From contig CAWJNF010000008.1 in the NCBI GenBank assembly GCA_963844235.1, positions 372,001-436,000 of the forward strand: DNA of 64,000 bases, written 5' to 3'. The position numbers and the translations under genes were made by a program. The stretch is from CAWJNF01 sp963844235. Lineage in GTDB: Bacteria; Actinomycetota; Thermoleophilia; Gaiellales; Gaiellaceae. Shown here one piece after another: positions 7,543-15,538 of the stretch. Position 1 is the first letter of the stretch, and each line of letters starts with the position of its first letter. The notes under the pieces were generated by a model, which saw only the letters and a list, made by a program, of their open reading frames with translations, ran no database searches and was not told where the DNA came from.

Positions 7543-9528
7543 CTATTCGCAGCCGACCACCGAGTTCCGCCCGCCGTCGGCATCGCAGTTGTCGTTGCCC
7601 GGCCCGCCGTCGAGGCGATCCTGGCCGGATCCCGCTGTGAGGACGTCGTTGCCGGCACCGCCGGCGACCGTGTTGGCGCCGTCCCCTGCGTCCACCGTGT
7701 CAGCTCCCGGCCCGGCCGCGACGCGGTCGTCGCCGGCGCCCGTTGTGATGTCGTCGCCCCCGTTGCCGCCTCGTACACGGTCGCCGCCCGCGCCCGACTC
7801 GATGGCGTCGGCTCCGGTCCCGCCCGCGACTCGGTCGGCGCCGCCGAGGGTCGTGATGCGGTCGGTGCCGGGCCCGCCGCAGATGATGTCGTTGCCGCCG
7901 TTGCCGTCGATGACGTCGGCGCCGCGCTTGGCGTGGATCACGTCGTCGCCGGGAGTGCCGACGATGACGTCTGCTCGCGGCGTGCCCGCGATCGTGGCGA
8001 CCAGCCCGCAGAACGTCCGCAGCACGGGGGCCGTGACCGTCACCGTCACCGAGCCGGTGGCGATGCTCTCCCCGTCCGAGATGTCGTACGTGAACGAGTC
8101 GGGTCCCGTGTAGCCGGGACCCGGCGTGTAGCGGATCTTGCCGGCATCGGCTCCCGAGTCGACGAGCGCAGCGGTGCCATGGGCCGGTGAGGCGATCCCG
8201 ACGACCAGGAGTGTCTGACCCGCCTCGTCGGCCGGGCCGGGCACGTCGTTGGCGACGACGTCGACGATGGCGTTCGCCCCCTGCGCGACGGTCGCGGCGT
8301 CGGGCTGCGCCCGGGGCGGGTCGTTCACCGGGGCGACGTTCGCCGTGACCTCGGCGTCCTCGGTCCCCTGCTGCCCGTCCGTCACCGTGTAGGAGAACGT
8401 GTCGGTGCCGTTCCAGTCCGCGTCGGGTGCGTAGATGACGCTTCGGCCGTCCGGCGCGACCGATGCCGTGCCGTGCTCGGGCTCGTCAACGGAGCTCACG
8501 ACGAGCGTGTCGCCGTCGACGTCCTCGTCGTTGGCGACGACGTCGAAGGTGGCGGCCGCGTCCTCGGCCAGGGTGACCGCGTCGTCCTCCGGGTCAGGGT
8601 CGTCGTTGACGGCAACGACCGTGACGGTAAGCGTCGCCGAGTCTTCGCCGCCGTGTCCGTCCCCTGCCGTGTAGACGACCGTGTCGGTGCCGACGAAGTC
8701 GACGTCGGGCGCATAGACGACGGTCGTGCCGGATATCGAGGCTGACCCGTGCGCGGGGTCGGCAACGCCGGCCAGGGCGAGCACGTCGCCGTCCGCGTCG
8801 CCGTCGTTCGCAAGCACGGCCACGCTTGCCGTCTCGTCCTCCTCCGTCGTGGCGCTGTCGTCGAGGGCGACCGGAGGCGTGTTGGAGCCGCCGCCGCCGC
8901 CACCGCCGCCACCGCCGGTCGTCGAATGCGCTCCTAGCCCGTCGAACGTGTCGATTACATGCCCGGTCCACCCGATCGACGGGTCGAAGGGATCGGAGCC
9001 GTCCGGGTCCCCCGCCTCGACCGTCGGCTTGCGTCTCAGCGTGTTGTCCGTGGTGCTGGCGTCACCGGAGCCCCACTCGGTGCCCGGGTCGACGCCGACC
9101 TGTCCGATGATGTCGATCACCACGCCGGCCTTGCGCAGCGCGACCGCATCGTTGCCTGACCAGAGGAAGTTCGTCGTCGTCTGGTCGGCGAGCGCGAGGA
9201 TCGCCGGGTCGGCGGCGCTGCGGGCGAGGACGAAGGCGTCACCGGCCGCGACCGTCCCGCTGAGGGCCACCGTCGCGGTGGCAGTCGGGCTGCCGTTCGC
9301 GAAGATCTGGATGTCGTACGTGCCGTCGAGCGCGATCGGCGCGCCGGTGCCGTTGTAGAGCTCGAGCGCCTTGTTCGAGCTCGACCCCTCGACGTACTCG
9401 GAGATGAAGAGCTCCGTCGGGACGGCCGCTGCCGGTTGGGCGAGCATGACGATCGCCGCTGCGGCCGCGGCCGCAGCGAAGACCAGCGAGGCGAGCCGTC
9501 TCCGGCGTCGCGGGTGCGGCAAGGTCAC
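7543..9528 (-). CDS. Secreted lamin-tail / cadherin-like / RTX-repeat protein
   Basis: A 661-residue exported protein. The signal peptide is arginine-rich then alanine-rich (RRRRRLASLVFAAAAAAAA, ending near QPAAA). Residues ~37-195 look like a lamin-tail domain (ELFISEYVEGSSSNKALELYNGT). A poly-Gly linker of about ten residues follows. Then come at least three cadherin-like/VCBS-type repeats of the PPVALDDSATTEEDETASV kind (about 220-500). The C-terminus has six or more RTX nonapeptide calcium-binding repeats (GGAGNDVL, GGPGNDNC). Such proteins are adhesins or structural surface proteins; no enzymatic domain is visible. The GTG start has a strong GGAGG six nt upstream, so unlike most genes here this mRNA is leadered. 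Confidence 0.88.
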   Translation of the reverse strand: MTLPHPRRRRRLASLVFAAAAAAAAIVMLAQPAAAVPTELFISEYVEGSSSNKALELYNGTGAPIALDGTYDIQIFANGSPTATATVALSGTVAAGDAFVLARSAADPAILALADQTTTNFLWSGNDAVALRKAGVVIDIIGQVGVDPGTEWGSGDASTTDNTLRRKPTVEAGDPDGSDPFDPSIGWTGHVIDTFDGLGAHSTTGGGGGGGGGGSNTPPVALDDSATTEEDETASVAVLANDGDADGDVLALAGVADPAHGSASISGTTVVYAPDVDFVGTDTVVYTAGDGHGGEDSATLTVTVVAVNDDPDPEDDAVTLAEDAAATFDVVANDEDVDGDTLVVSSVDEPEHGTASVAPDGRSVIYAPDADWNGTDTFSYTVTDGQQGTEDAEVTANVAPVNDPPRAQPDAATVAQGANAIVDVVANDVPGPADEAGQTLLVVGIASPAHGTAALVDSGADAGKIRYTPGPGYTGPDSFTYDISDGESIATGSVTVTVTAPVLRTFCGLVATIAGTPRADVIVGTPGDDVIHAKRGADVIDGNGGNDIICGGPGTDRITTLGGADRVAGGTGADAIESGAGGDRVRGGNGGDDITTGAGDDRVAAGPGADTVDAGDGANTVAGGAGNDVLTAGSGQDRLDGGPGNDNCDADGGRNSVVGCE

Positions 9529-9549
9529 GTGTCCTCCTTCGTTTGACTA

Positions 9550-9568
9550 CCCCGTCACGTTGGCGGGG
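9550..9568 (-). promoter_or_regulatory. Hairpin in the leader of the RTX gene
   Basis: Arms CCCCGTCA and TGGCGGGG with a 3-nt loop (8 bp including one G-T pair) end about 10 nt upstream of the Shine-Dalgarno sequence of the minus-strand RTX gene. It could affect translation of that gene. Confidence 0.35.
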
Positions 9569-9730
9569 CAAAGCGCACAGGAGGCACGCGGACCGTGCCG
9601 ATTTCGTCAGCAGGCTGTGACGAAACTCCTACGGCAGACGGCGCTGCTCGCCGGTCCTGTCCGTCGCTGTACGGCGCCGCAGGCGACGGCACCAGGCAAT
9701 CCGTACTTCGGCGTCAGAATCGCGAGCTGC

Positions 9731-9799
9731 TCAGACCGGCAGAAGCGTCCAGATGAGGGCGAGCATCGTGACTGCCACGAGGCGTTCGAGCGTCGTCAT
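9731..9799 (-). CDS. 22-residue hydrophobic micropeptide
   Basis: A short reading frame starts with ATG at 9799 and ends at TGA 9731-9733. It encodes MTTLERLVAVTMLALIWTLL followed by PV. A very good Shine-Dalgarno sequence (AGGAAGGGGA) lies 2-11 nt upstream of the ATG. The peptide has a short charged N-terminus and then one hydrophobic segment, as small membrane peptides do. It lies about 200 nt upstream of the RTX gene on the same strand, so it may be the first cistron of that transcript. I know of no named family; coding status rests on the ribosome-binding site and composition. Confidence 0.4.
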   Translation of the reverse strand: MTTLERLVAVTMLALIWTLLPV

Positions 9800-9822
9800 T
9801 GTCCCCTTCCTGTCGTGACCCG

Positions 9823-9838
9823 TTCGTGGTACCACGAA
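9823..9838. promoter_or_regulatory. Perfect 16-bp palindrome, putative operator
   Basis: TTCGTGGTACCACGAA is a perfect palindrome placed 24 nt upstream of the micropeptide start, inside flanking GTGA/TCAC half-sites. The position suggests an operator for the minus-strand transcript. Confidence 0.45.
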
Positions 9839-9861
9839 TCACCGGTCGCTGCGACGTCTGA

Positions 9862-9908
9862 TCCCTCCGTGGAGGGATGCTGGACGCGAAGTTCCCTCGT
9901 TCGAGGGA
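9862..9908. promoter_or_regulatory. Twin operators TCCCTC-N4-GAGGGA
   Basis: Two copies of the same dyad occur: TCCCTC, CGTG, GAGGGA at 9862-9877 and TCCCTC, GTTC, GAGGGA at 9893-9908. Their centres are 31 bp apart, about three helical turns, so two dimers would bind the same DNA face. They lie in the divergent region between the micropeptide/RTX genes and ruvX, 47 nt before the ruvX -10 box. Confidence 0.55.
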
Positions 9909-9954
9909 CGAGAGGAGGCTGCGGAACTCGCTCGGAGCGGACGAGGGGCGTCGG

Positions 9955-9960
9955 TACAAT
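9955..9960 (+). promoter_or_regulatory. -10 hexamer TACAAT, leaderless-type, for ruvX
   Basis: TACAAT ends 8 nt before the GTG start of ruvX, the first gene of the ruvX-mltG-aroE run. Confidence 0.6.
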
Positions 9961-9968
9961 CGCCGCGG

Positions 9969-10364
9969 GTGAAGGTGCTTGCACTCGACTACGGGTCGGC
10001 GCGCACGGGCGTCGCCGTCTCCGATCCGACCGGTACCGTTGCCCGCCCCCTCGAGGTGGTCGAACGGGCAGCGTCCGTTGCCGGGCTCGAGCGCATCGCG
10101 GGCCTGGCACGGAGCGAAGCCGTCGAGCGGATCGTCGTCGGTATGCCCGTTACGCTGCGCGGCGAGCGCGGGGCCCAGGCCGAGGAGACCGAGCAGTTCG
10201 TCGAGGCGCTTCGAGGAGCGGTCACCGTCCCGATCGACACGTTCGACGAGCGCTTCACCACGCGGCTGGCCGCACGGAGGCGCGACCGGACGGCGCCGGA
10301 GGACGCCGTCGCCGCCGCGTACTTGCTGACCGGCTACCTGACGTGGGCGAGCGGCCGGATCTGA
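9969..10364 (+). CDS. ruvX: RuvX/YqgF family putative pre-16S rRNA nuclease
   Basis: A 131-residue YqgF-family RNase H-fold protein, implicated in 16S rRNA 5' maturation in E. coli. The N-terminal LALDYGSARTGVAVSDP carries the first catalytic Asp. IVVGMPVTLRGERG and DTFDERFTTRLA are the other conserved blocks with the acidic residues. It sits between alaS and mltG, the standard order alaS-ruvX-mltG-aroE in actinobacteria. The C-terminus overlaps the probable mltG start. Confidence 0.94.
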   Translation: MKVLALDYGSARTGVAVSDPTGTVARPLEVVERAASVAGLERIAGLARSEAVERIVVGMPVTLRGERGAQAEETEQFVEALRGAVTVPIDTFDERFTTRLAARRRDRTAPEDAVAAAYLLTGYLTWASGRI

Positions 10365-11269
10365 ACGTGATCTCGGGCGAGTATCCACCTGAGAAACCGC
10401 CTCGCCGACGAGGGCATGCTGTGCCTGCCGTGGTCGGCGTAGGCGTTGCTGTTACGGCGATTGTCCTCGTCGTGCTGCTCCTCCGCGGCGGCGGGGATTC
10501 CAGGGCGGATCCGGCACCTCCTCCGCCGCCTGCGGCCACGACTACCGCCGAGCCGACGCTCAGAATCGTCTTCCCCGAGGGGTTTACGCGCAAGGAGATG
10601 GCCGGTCGTATCGAAGCGGTCAACGAGATCGCCCGAACCGAACGGCAGCTCGAGACGTCGCTCGTGCCGGAGGAGTACCTGCTCGTCACCGAGGAGGCTC
10701 CGCCACCGGCCGGCTTCGGGAAAAAGCCGCGATCGCTCGAGGGGTTCCTCTTCCCGGCGACCTACGACTTCACGCCGAGCACGACGTCCGACGAGCTGGT
10801 GACCGACCAGCTCGCCGCCTTCGCGGACGCCTGGGCTCAACTCGATCTCGCGTCCGCAAAGCGGAGGAACCTCACGCCCTACGACGTCCTCATCATCGCC
10901 TCCATGATCGAAGGGGAGGTGCAGGTGCCGCGGGAGCGTGCACTCGTGGCCGCCGTCATCTACAACCGCCTGCGGCTCGGGATGGAGCTCGGGATCGACG
11001 CGACGCTCAGGTACGGGCTGGACATCCCGCCGACCCGGTCGATCCGTCAGTCCGAGCTCGAGAACCCGACACCGTACAACACGCTGATCCACAAGGGCCT
11101 GCCGCCCACACCGATCGGGAACCCCGGCCTGGCCGCGCTCGAGGCAGCCGCGCACCCGGCCGATGCCGATCACCTGTTCTTCGTGCGCAAGGCGGATTGC
11201 AAGAGCCACTTCTTCACGGAGAGCGAGGCGGAGTTCCTCGAGTTCCTCGAGCGGGACATCCGATGCTGA
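10343..11269 (+). CDS. mltG: Endolytic transglycosylase MltG
   Basis: Membrane-anchored endolytic murein transglycosylase that cuts nascent glycan strands. A short cytoplasmic N-terminus is followed by one membrane helix (VPAVVGVGVAVTAIVLVVLL), a Pro-rich linker, and the YceG-like domain. The catalytic Glu is in IIASMIEGEVQVPRERALVAAVIYNRL; GIDATLRYGL and the conserved NTYxxxGLPPTPIGNPG equivalent (PYNTLIHKGLPPTPIGNPG) follow. The start is uncertain: GTG 10343 overlaps ruvX by 22 nt, and GTG 10367 is an alternative; neither has a clear ribosome site. The stop overlaps the aroE start by 7 nt. Confidence 0.92.
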   Translation: MGERPDLNVISGEYPPEKPPRRRGHAVPAVVGVGVAVTAIVLVVLLLRGGGDSRADPAPPPPPAATTTAEPTLRIVFPEGFTRKEMAGRIEAVNEIARTERQLETSLVPEEYLLVTEEAPPPAGFGKKPRSLEGFLFPATYDFTPSTTSDELVTDQLAAFADAWAQLDLASAKRRNLTPYDVLIIASMIEGEVQVPRERALVAAVIYNRLRLGMELGIDATLRYGLDIPPTRSIRQSELENPTPYNTLIHKGLPPTPIGNPGLAALEAAAHPADADHLFFVRKADCKSHFFTESEAEFLEFLERDIRC

Positions 11270-12069
11270 GCGGGGCGACCCGCCTCGTCGGCATCGTCGG
11301 GAACCCTGTCACGCAGTCGCTCTCGCCGCGCATGCAGAACGCCGCGTTCGCGGCGGTAGGGCTCGACTGGGCCTATGTGCCGCTCCCGGTGGAGTCGGCC
11401 AGGGTCGGCGACGCGGTGCGTGGCCTCGCGGCGCTGGGCTTCGCCGGAGCGAACGTCACCATTCCTCACAAGACGGCCGTTCTCGAGCACTGCGACGTCG
11501 TCGACGACGTGGCCCGCCGAGCGGCCTCGGTGAACACGCTCGTGATCGAGGACGGCAAGGTCCATGGGTCGAGCACCGACGGCCTCGCCGTCAGCGCCGT
11601 GCTGGACGGGAGCGGAGCAGACGTGCTCCTCGTCGGCGCGGGCGGCGCCGCCCGGGCGGTGGCATGCGCCTTCGTCGAGGCCGGCGCGGAGAGCATGGCC
11701 GTCTCGGCGAGGCGTCCGGAGGGAGCGGAGCTCCTCGTCGCGCACCTCCGCGCGACCTTCACAGGCGTGGAGGCCCGGGCGGTGGCGTGGCCACCCGACC
11801 CCGACACGGCGACGCTCCTGGTCAACGCGACACCCGTGAAGGAGGAGCTGGTCGTGACGCCACGGCCACACCACGACGTCGTCGACCTCGCCTACCTGGC
11901 GGACGGGCGGGCAACCGCCCTCGTCGCGGCTGCCCGAGCCTCAGGCTGCGCGCGGGTCGTCGACGGGCTCGAGGTGCTCGTCCGCCAAGGCGCCGCCTCC
12001 TTCGAGCGCTGGACGGGTATCCCGGCGCCGCTCGACGTCATGCGCGACGCGATCACGCAAACCCGGTGA
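11263..12069 (+). CDS. aroE: Shikimate 5-dehydrogenase
   Basis: A 268-residue NADPH-dependent shikimate dehydrogenase that reduces 3-dehydroshikimate. The shikimate-binding motif GNPVTQSLSPRMQN is near the N-terminus, the catalytic Lys lies in ANVTIPHKTAV, and the Asp in SSTDGLAV. The Rossmann loop is LLVGAGGAARAV. The ATG at 11263 overlaps the last codons of mltG, giving translational coupling. It is the first of four shikimate-pathway genes (aroE, aroC, aroKB, aroQ). Confidence 0.95.
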   Translation: MLSGATRLVGIVGNPVTQSLSPRMQNAAFAAVGLDWAYVPLPVESARVGDAVRGLAALGFAGANVTIPHKTAVLEHCDVVDDVARRAASVNTLVIEDGKVHGSSTDGLAVSAVLDGSGADVLLVGAGGAARAVACAFVEAGAESMAVSARRPEGAELLVAHLRATFTGVEARAVAWPPDPDTATLLVNATPVKEELVVTPRPHHDVVDLAYLADGRATALVAAARASGCARVVDGLEVLVRQGAASFERWTGIPAPLDVMRDAITQTR

Positions 12070-12157
12070 GAGCGGCCGAGCGCCGGTCGGCCTCGACGAT
12101 GCTACGTCGGGCGGGTCGCCGCCCGGGCCCGGGGCCAGGGTCAGCGAAGCCACCGTC

Positions 12158-12163
12158 TAGTCT
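12158..12163 (+). promoter_or_regulatory. -10 hexamer TAGTCT, leaderless-type, for aroC
   Basis: TAGTCT ends 6 nt before the GTG start of aroC, in the 100-nt gap after aroE. The C before it makes CTAG. Confidence 0.55.
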
Positions 12164-12169
12164 TTTCCC

Positions 12170-13288
12170 GTGACGCTCACGCTCACCACCGCAGGGGAGT
12201 CGCACGGGCCCGCGCTCGTGGCGATCGTCGCCGGTCTGCCGGCGGGCCTCGTGCTCTCGAAGGAGGCGATCGACCACGATCTCTGGCGGCGCCAGCAGGG
12301 CTACGGCCGCAGTCCGCGGCAGAAGCTCGAGTCGGACACGGTCGAGGTTCTGACCGGGCTCCGCCAGGGCCGCACGCTCGGGACGCCGCTGACGCTCGTC
12401 GTGAAAAACCGCGACCACAGGAACTGGACATGGGGCATGAGCCCGTGGCCGCCGGAGGGCGAGCCGGAGGGCAAGGGCGTCAAGGCCGTGACGTTGCCGC
12501 GACCCGGTCACGCCGACCTGGCCGGCGTGATGAAGTACGACCTCCCCGACGTGCGCGACGCGCTCGAGCGCGCGAGCGCGCGACATACCGCGGCGATCGT
12601 CGCCGCCGGCGCCGTGGCGGGGGCGCTGCTCGCGGAGATCGACGTCAGCGTCGAGGCGCGGACGCTCGAGGTCGGCGGCGCACAGGGCGAGCCGCAGATC
12701 AAGGCGGCCATCGACGCCGCACGGAAGGATCGCGACACGCTCGGCGGCGTGGTCGAGGTACGCGTCTGCGGGGTCCCGCCCGGACTCGGGTCGTACGCAA
12801 CGAAGGAGGAGCGGCTGGACGCGCGCCTCGCCTGGACGCTGATGGGCATCCAGGCCGTGAAGTCGGTCGAGGTTGGCGACGGCCTCTCGCTCGCGTCGCT
12901 CCGCGGCTCGGCCGCCCACGACGAGCTGTTCCGGGGCAAGCACGGCTTCTACCGCGAGACGAACCGCGCGGGAGGGCTGGAGGCGGGCATCACGAACGGC
13001 GAGGACGTCGTCGTGCGCGCGGCGATGAAGCCTCTGCCCACGTTGATGCGGCCGCTTCGCTCCGTGGACATCGACACGCTGGAGCCCGCGCAGGCCCTGG
13101 TGGAGCGCTCGGACGTCAGCGCCGTCGAGGCGCTCGCCGTGGTCGCCGAGGCCTGTGTCGCCTTCGAGATCGCGCGCGCTGCGCGAGACAAGTTCGGCGG
13201 CGATGCTATCGGCGACTTCCTCGCCGCTCACCGAGCCTACCTGGCGCGCATCGACTGGTCGCCGCGACCGGCGCCGGCCGCGTCGTGA
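12170..13288 (+). CDS. aroC: Chorismate synthase
   Basis: A 372-residue chorismate synthase, the FMN-dependent last step of the shikimate pathway. It begins TLTTAGESHGPALVAIVAGLPAG, with the signature RRQQGYGRSPRQK; conserved blocks GTPLTLVVKNRDH, RPGHADLAGVMKY and DVRDALERASARHTA all match the family. The length is normal. The GTG start is fixed by the family N-terminus and the TAGTCT box. Confidence 0.97.
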   Translation: MTLTLTTAGESHGPALVAIVAGLPAGLVLSKEAIDHDLWRRQQGYGRSPRQKLESDTVEVLTGLRQGRTLGTPLTLVVKNRDHRNWTWGMSPWPPEGEPEGKGVKAVTLPRPGHADLAGVMKYDLPDVRDALERASARHTAAIVAAGAVAGALLAEIDVSVEARTLEVGGAQGEPQIKAAIDAARKDRDTLGGVVEVRVCGVPPGLGSYATKEERLDARLAWTLMGIQAVKSVEVGDGLSLASLRGSAAHDELFRGKHGFYRETNRAGGLEAGITNGEDVVVRAAMKPLPTLMRPLRSVDIDTLEPAQALVERSDVSAVEALAVVAEACVAFEIARAARDKFGGDAIGDFLAAHRAYLARIDWSPRPAPAAS

Positions 13289-13347
13289 GACTCGAGCTGG
13301 TCACACCCGCCGTCGCGCGACCACGCGGCGCCGGCTCGGCGGCCGTG

Positions 13348-13407
13348 CTCAGCCGCGCTCGGCTGCCCGGCTCCGTTCTGAGCCGCGCCTGGCTACCCGG
13401 CTCCGCG
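13348..13407 (+). repeat. Two 30-nt tandem repeats between aroC and aroKB
   Basis: Two adjacent 30-nt units (13348-13377, 13378-13407) match at 24 of 30 positions and share AGCCGCGC and CCCGGCTCCG. They lie in the 372-nt gap after aroC. No gene is convincing in that gap. Confidence 0.45.
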
Positions 13408-13446
13408 CGGCAGGACAGCTCTACCCGGCAGTCTCGACCGTCGCAG

Positions 13447-13465
13447 CCCCCACCCAGGGTGGGGG
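13447..13465. terminator. Perfect inverted repeat in the aroC-aroKB gap
   Basis: CCCCCACCC, a single A, then GGGTGGGGG form a perfect 9-bp inverted repeat about 160 nt after the aroC stop. It is a candidate terminator or protein-binding palindrome and has no T-tract. Confidence 0.35.
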
Positions 13466-13660
13466 GCCCACGAACCCGCCCCCGGAGGGTACCGAGCGTG
13501 TTGTCGCGAGTCTGTACCGGATCGCGTCGAGTGCGCAACGAATCCGTGCCGGGCCATGCACGGGGCGCCGGTCGTGGTCGAGCCGCCGCGCCGTGGCAGA
13601 CCGAGAGCGAAGCGCCGTGAGCGGTCTGGTCGCGCCGCCCGCCCTGGCCGAGGCGCCTGC

Positions 13661-15097
13661 GTGAACGCGACAGGCAGGCACATCGCTCTCATCGGTTTCA
13701 TGGGAGCCGGGAAGACGACCACCGGCGCGGCGCTCGCGCGTCTGCTCGAGCGGCCCTTCATAGACGTGGACGACGAGCTCGAGCGCCGGCAGGGCGCGAC
13801 GATCAGCCAGCTGTTCGACCAGCGGGGCGAGCTCTGGTTCCGGACCGCCGAGGCCGAGCTGACGCGGGAGCTGCTCGATCGGCTTGAGCCGGCCGTGCTC
13901 GCTCTCGGCGGCGGCGCGGTCATGCGCGCCGAGAGCCGGGAGGCGCTCGCGCGCCGCGCCTTCACCGTCCTGCTGGCCATCGACCCTGACGAGGCGTGGG
14001 CCCGCGCGAGTGCCACGAATCGCCCGCTGGCGCAGGACGAGGAGCGCTTCCGCTCCCTCTACGCCGAGCGCCAGCCCGTCTATGGCGAGACGGCGGATGC
14101 CGTGGCCTCCGATCTCGAGGGCATCGTGCTCGCTCTCGCCGGCATCGTCGTCGAGGAGGGCTCGGTCGGGCGCCTGGACGAGCTCGTCCCGGGCGACGGC
14201 CCCGTCGCGCTCGTCGCGGACGAGCGGGTGCTCGACCTCCACCGGCCGCGCCTGGCCGATCGACTCGCGTCCGTCCATACCGTCCCATCCGGCGAGGCGG
14301 CCAAAGCCCTTGCCGTGTGCGAGCGCCTGTGGGGCGAGCTCCGCCTCGACCGTGGCGGCATTCTGGCCGCTCTCGGCGGCGGCACGACGACCGACGCCGC
14401 GGGCTTCGTCGCGGCCTGCTATCTGCGCGGCATCGCGTGGGTGCCGGTGCCTACGACCCTCGTCGGTCAGGTCGACGCCGGCATCGGCGGAAAGACAGCC
14501 ATCAATCTCGAGCGGGGCAAGAACCTCGTCGGTGCTTTCCACGAGCCGGCGCGGGTCGTCATCGATCCGGACGTCCTCGAGACGCTGTCCGCGGAACAGC
14601 TGCGCGAAGGGATGGCGGAGGTCGTGAAGACAGGGCTGCTCGCGGGCCGGGAGCTCTGGCGGCTGCCCCGTTCAGAGGTCGTCCGGGCATGCGCCGCCTT
14701 CAAGGCCGCGGTCTGCCTCGCCGACCCGACCGAGCGCGGCCGGCGGGCGATTCTCAACCTGGGCCACACCTTCGCGCACGCGCTCGAAGCAGCCGGTGGC
14801 TACAGCGGACCGACGCACGGCGAGGCGGTCGCGCTCGGGCTGCGGGCCGCGCTCCGGCTCTCGGTCCGCCATCTCGGCCTGGACCGCGCGGTGCTCGAGG
14901 AGCTCGAGGCCGTGCTCCCAGCCGAGCCCGCGAGGGTCGACCTGGACGTAGCCTGGAACGCGATGTCGTACGACAAGAAGGCGCGTAGGGGCCGCCCGCG
15001 GCTCGTGCTGTTGCGGGCGCCCGGCGAGCCGATGTTCGGGATCGAGCTCCCCGAGAGCGAGATTCGCGAGGCGCTCGCCGCCCTGGTGGCCGCATAG
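13661..15097 (+). CDS. aroKB: Bifunctional shikimate kinase / 3-dehydroquinate synthase (AroKB fusion)
   Basis: One 478-residue chain carries two shikimate enzymes. Residues ~1-160 are shikimate kinase: Walker A GFMGAGKTTTG, shikimate-binding DVDDELERRQG, and the GGGAVMR motif. Residues ~165-478 are 3-dehydroquinate synthase: LGGGTTTDAAGFVAACYLRGI, VPTTLVGQVDAGIGGKTAIN, and the metal-binding histidines in NLGHTFAHALE and THGEAV. The DHQS half is short by about 30 residues compared with the usual ~350. The GTG at 13661 is chosen because VNATGRHIALIGFMG matches the kinase N-terminus. Reading-frame continuity through the junction (14150-14200) is clear. Similar fusions are known in some other bacteria. 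Confidence 0.93.
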   Translation: MNATGRHIALIGFMGAGKTTTGAALARLLERPFIDVDDELERRQGATISQLFDQRGELWFRTAEAELTRELLDRLEPAVLALGGGAVMRAESREALARRAFTVLLAIDPDEAWARASATNRPLAQDEERFRSLYAERQPVYGETADAVASDLEGIVLALAGIVVEEGSVGRLDELVPGDGPVALVADERVLDLHRPRLADRLASVHTVPSGEAAKALAVCERLWGELRLDRGGILAALGGGTTTDAAGFVAACYLRGIAWVPVPTTLVGQVDAGIGGKTAINLERGKNLVGAFHEPARVVIDPDVLETLSAEQLREGMAEVVKTGLLAGRELWRLPRSEVVRACAAFKAAVCLADPTERGRRAILNLGHTFAHALEAAGGYSGPTHGEAVALGLRAALRLSVRHLGLDRAVLEELEAVLPAEPARVDLDVAWNAMSYDKKARRGRPRLVLLRAPGEPMFGIELPESEIREALAALVAA

Positions 15098-15100
15098 ACT
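15095..15100 (+). promoter_or_regulatory. -10 hexamer TAGACT, leaderless-type, for aroQ
   Basis: TAGACT ends 6 nt before the aroQ GTG. Its TAG is the stop codon of aroKB, so the promoter overlaps the end of the upstream gene. Confidence 0.55.
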
Positions 15101-15106
15101 CAGCCC

Positions 15107-15538
15107 GTGCGGATCGCGGTGCTCAACGGCGCCAACCTCGACGCTCTCGCCTACCGCGACCCGTCGCTCTACGGCGGTCTGTCCTACCAGGAGCTCGACA
15201 CGCGGGTGTACGAGTGGGCTCGTGCTCTCGACCTTTCCGTCCGTTGCTTCCAGACCAACCACGAAGGCGCGTACATCGACTGGTGCCACGAGGCGCGGAG
15301 CTGGGCGGACGGGGTGGTGGCGAACCCGGGCGCGTGGACGCACTACAGCTATGCGATCCGGGACGCGCTCGAGCTCTTCGCCTGCCCGATCGTCGAGGTC
15401 CACCTGTCGAACGTCGAGGAGCGCGAGGAGTGGCGCCGCCACTCCGTGATCGCCGATGTCGTGTCCCACCGCGTCATCGGCGAGGGGCCTGACGGGTACC
15501 GGACGGCGCTCCAGTGGCTCGCGAGGCACCGCGAGTGA
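15107..15538 (+). CDS. aroQ: 3-dehydroquinate dehydratase, type II
   Basis: A 143-residue dodecameric type II dehydroquinase. The lid loop LNGANLDALAYRDPSLYGG holds the catalytic Tyr (of LYGG) and Arg, although the usual NGPNLNLLG is altered to NGANLDALA. CFQTNHEGAYIDWCHEA, the catalytic His block NPGAWTHYSYAIRDAL, and EVHLSNVEEREEWRRHS are conserved. The TGA overlaps the pepP GTG start. Confidence 0.93.
   Translation: MRIAVLNGANLDALAYRDPSLYGGLSYQELDTRVYEWARALDLSVRCFQTNHEGAYIDWCHEARSWADGVVANPGAWTHYSYAIRDALELFACPIVEVHLSNVEEREEWRRHSVIADVVSHRVIGEGPDGYRTALQWLARHRE

Noticed and set aside
9540..9600. A riboswitch-like GGGGCAAAGCGC stretch upstream of the RTX gene
   Set aside because: It recalls part of cyclic di-GMP riboswitches but is on the wrong strand for the RTX gene and lacks the other conserved segments.
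13348..13407. Possible CRISPR from 30-nt repeated units
   Set aside because: Only two adjacent imperfect units with no spacer and no cas genes.
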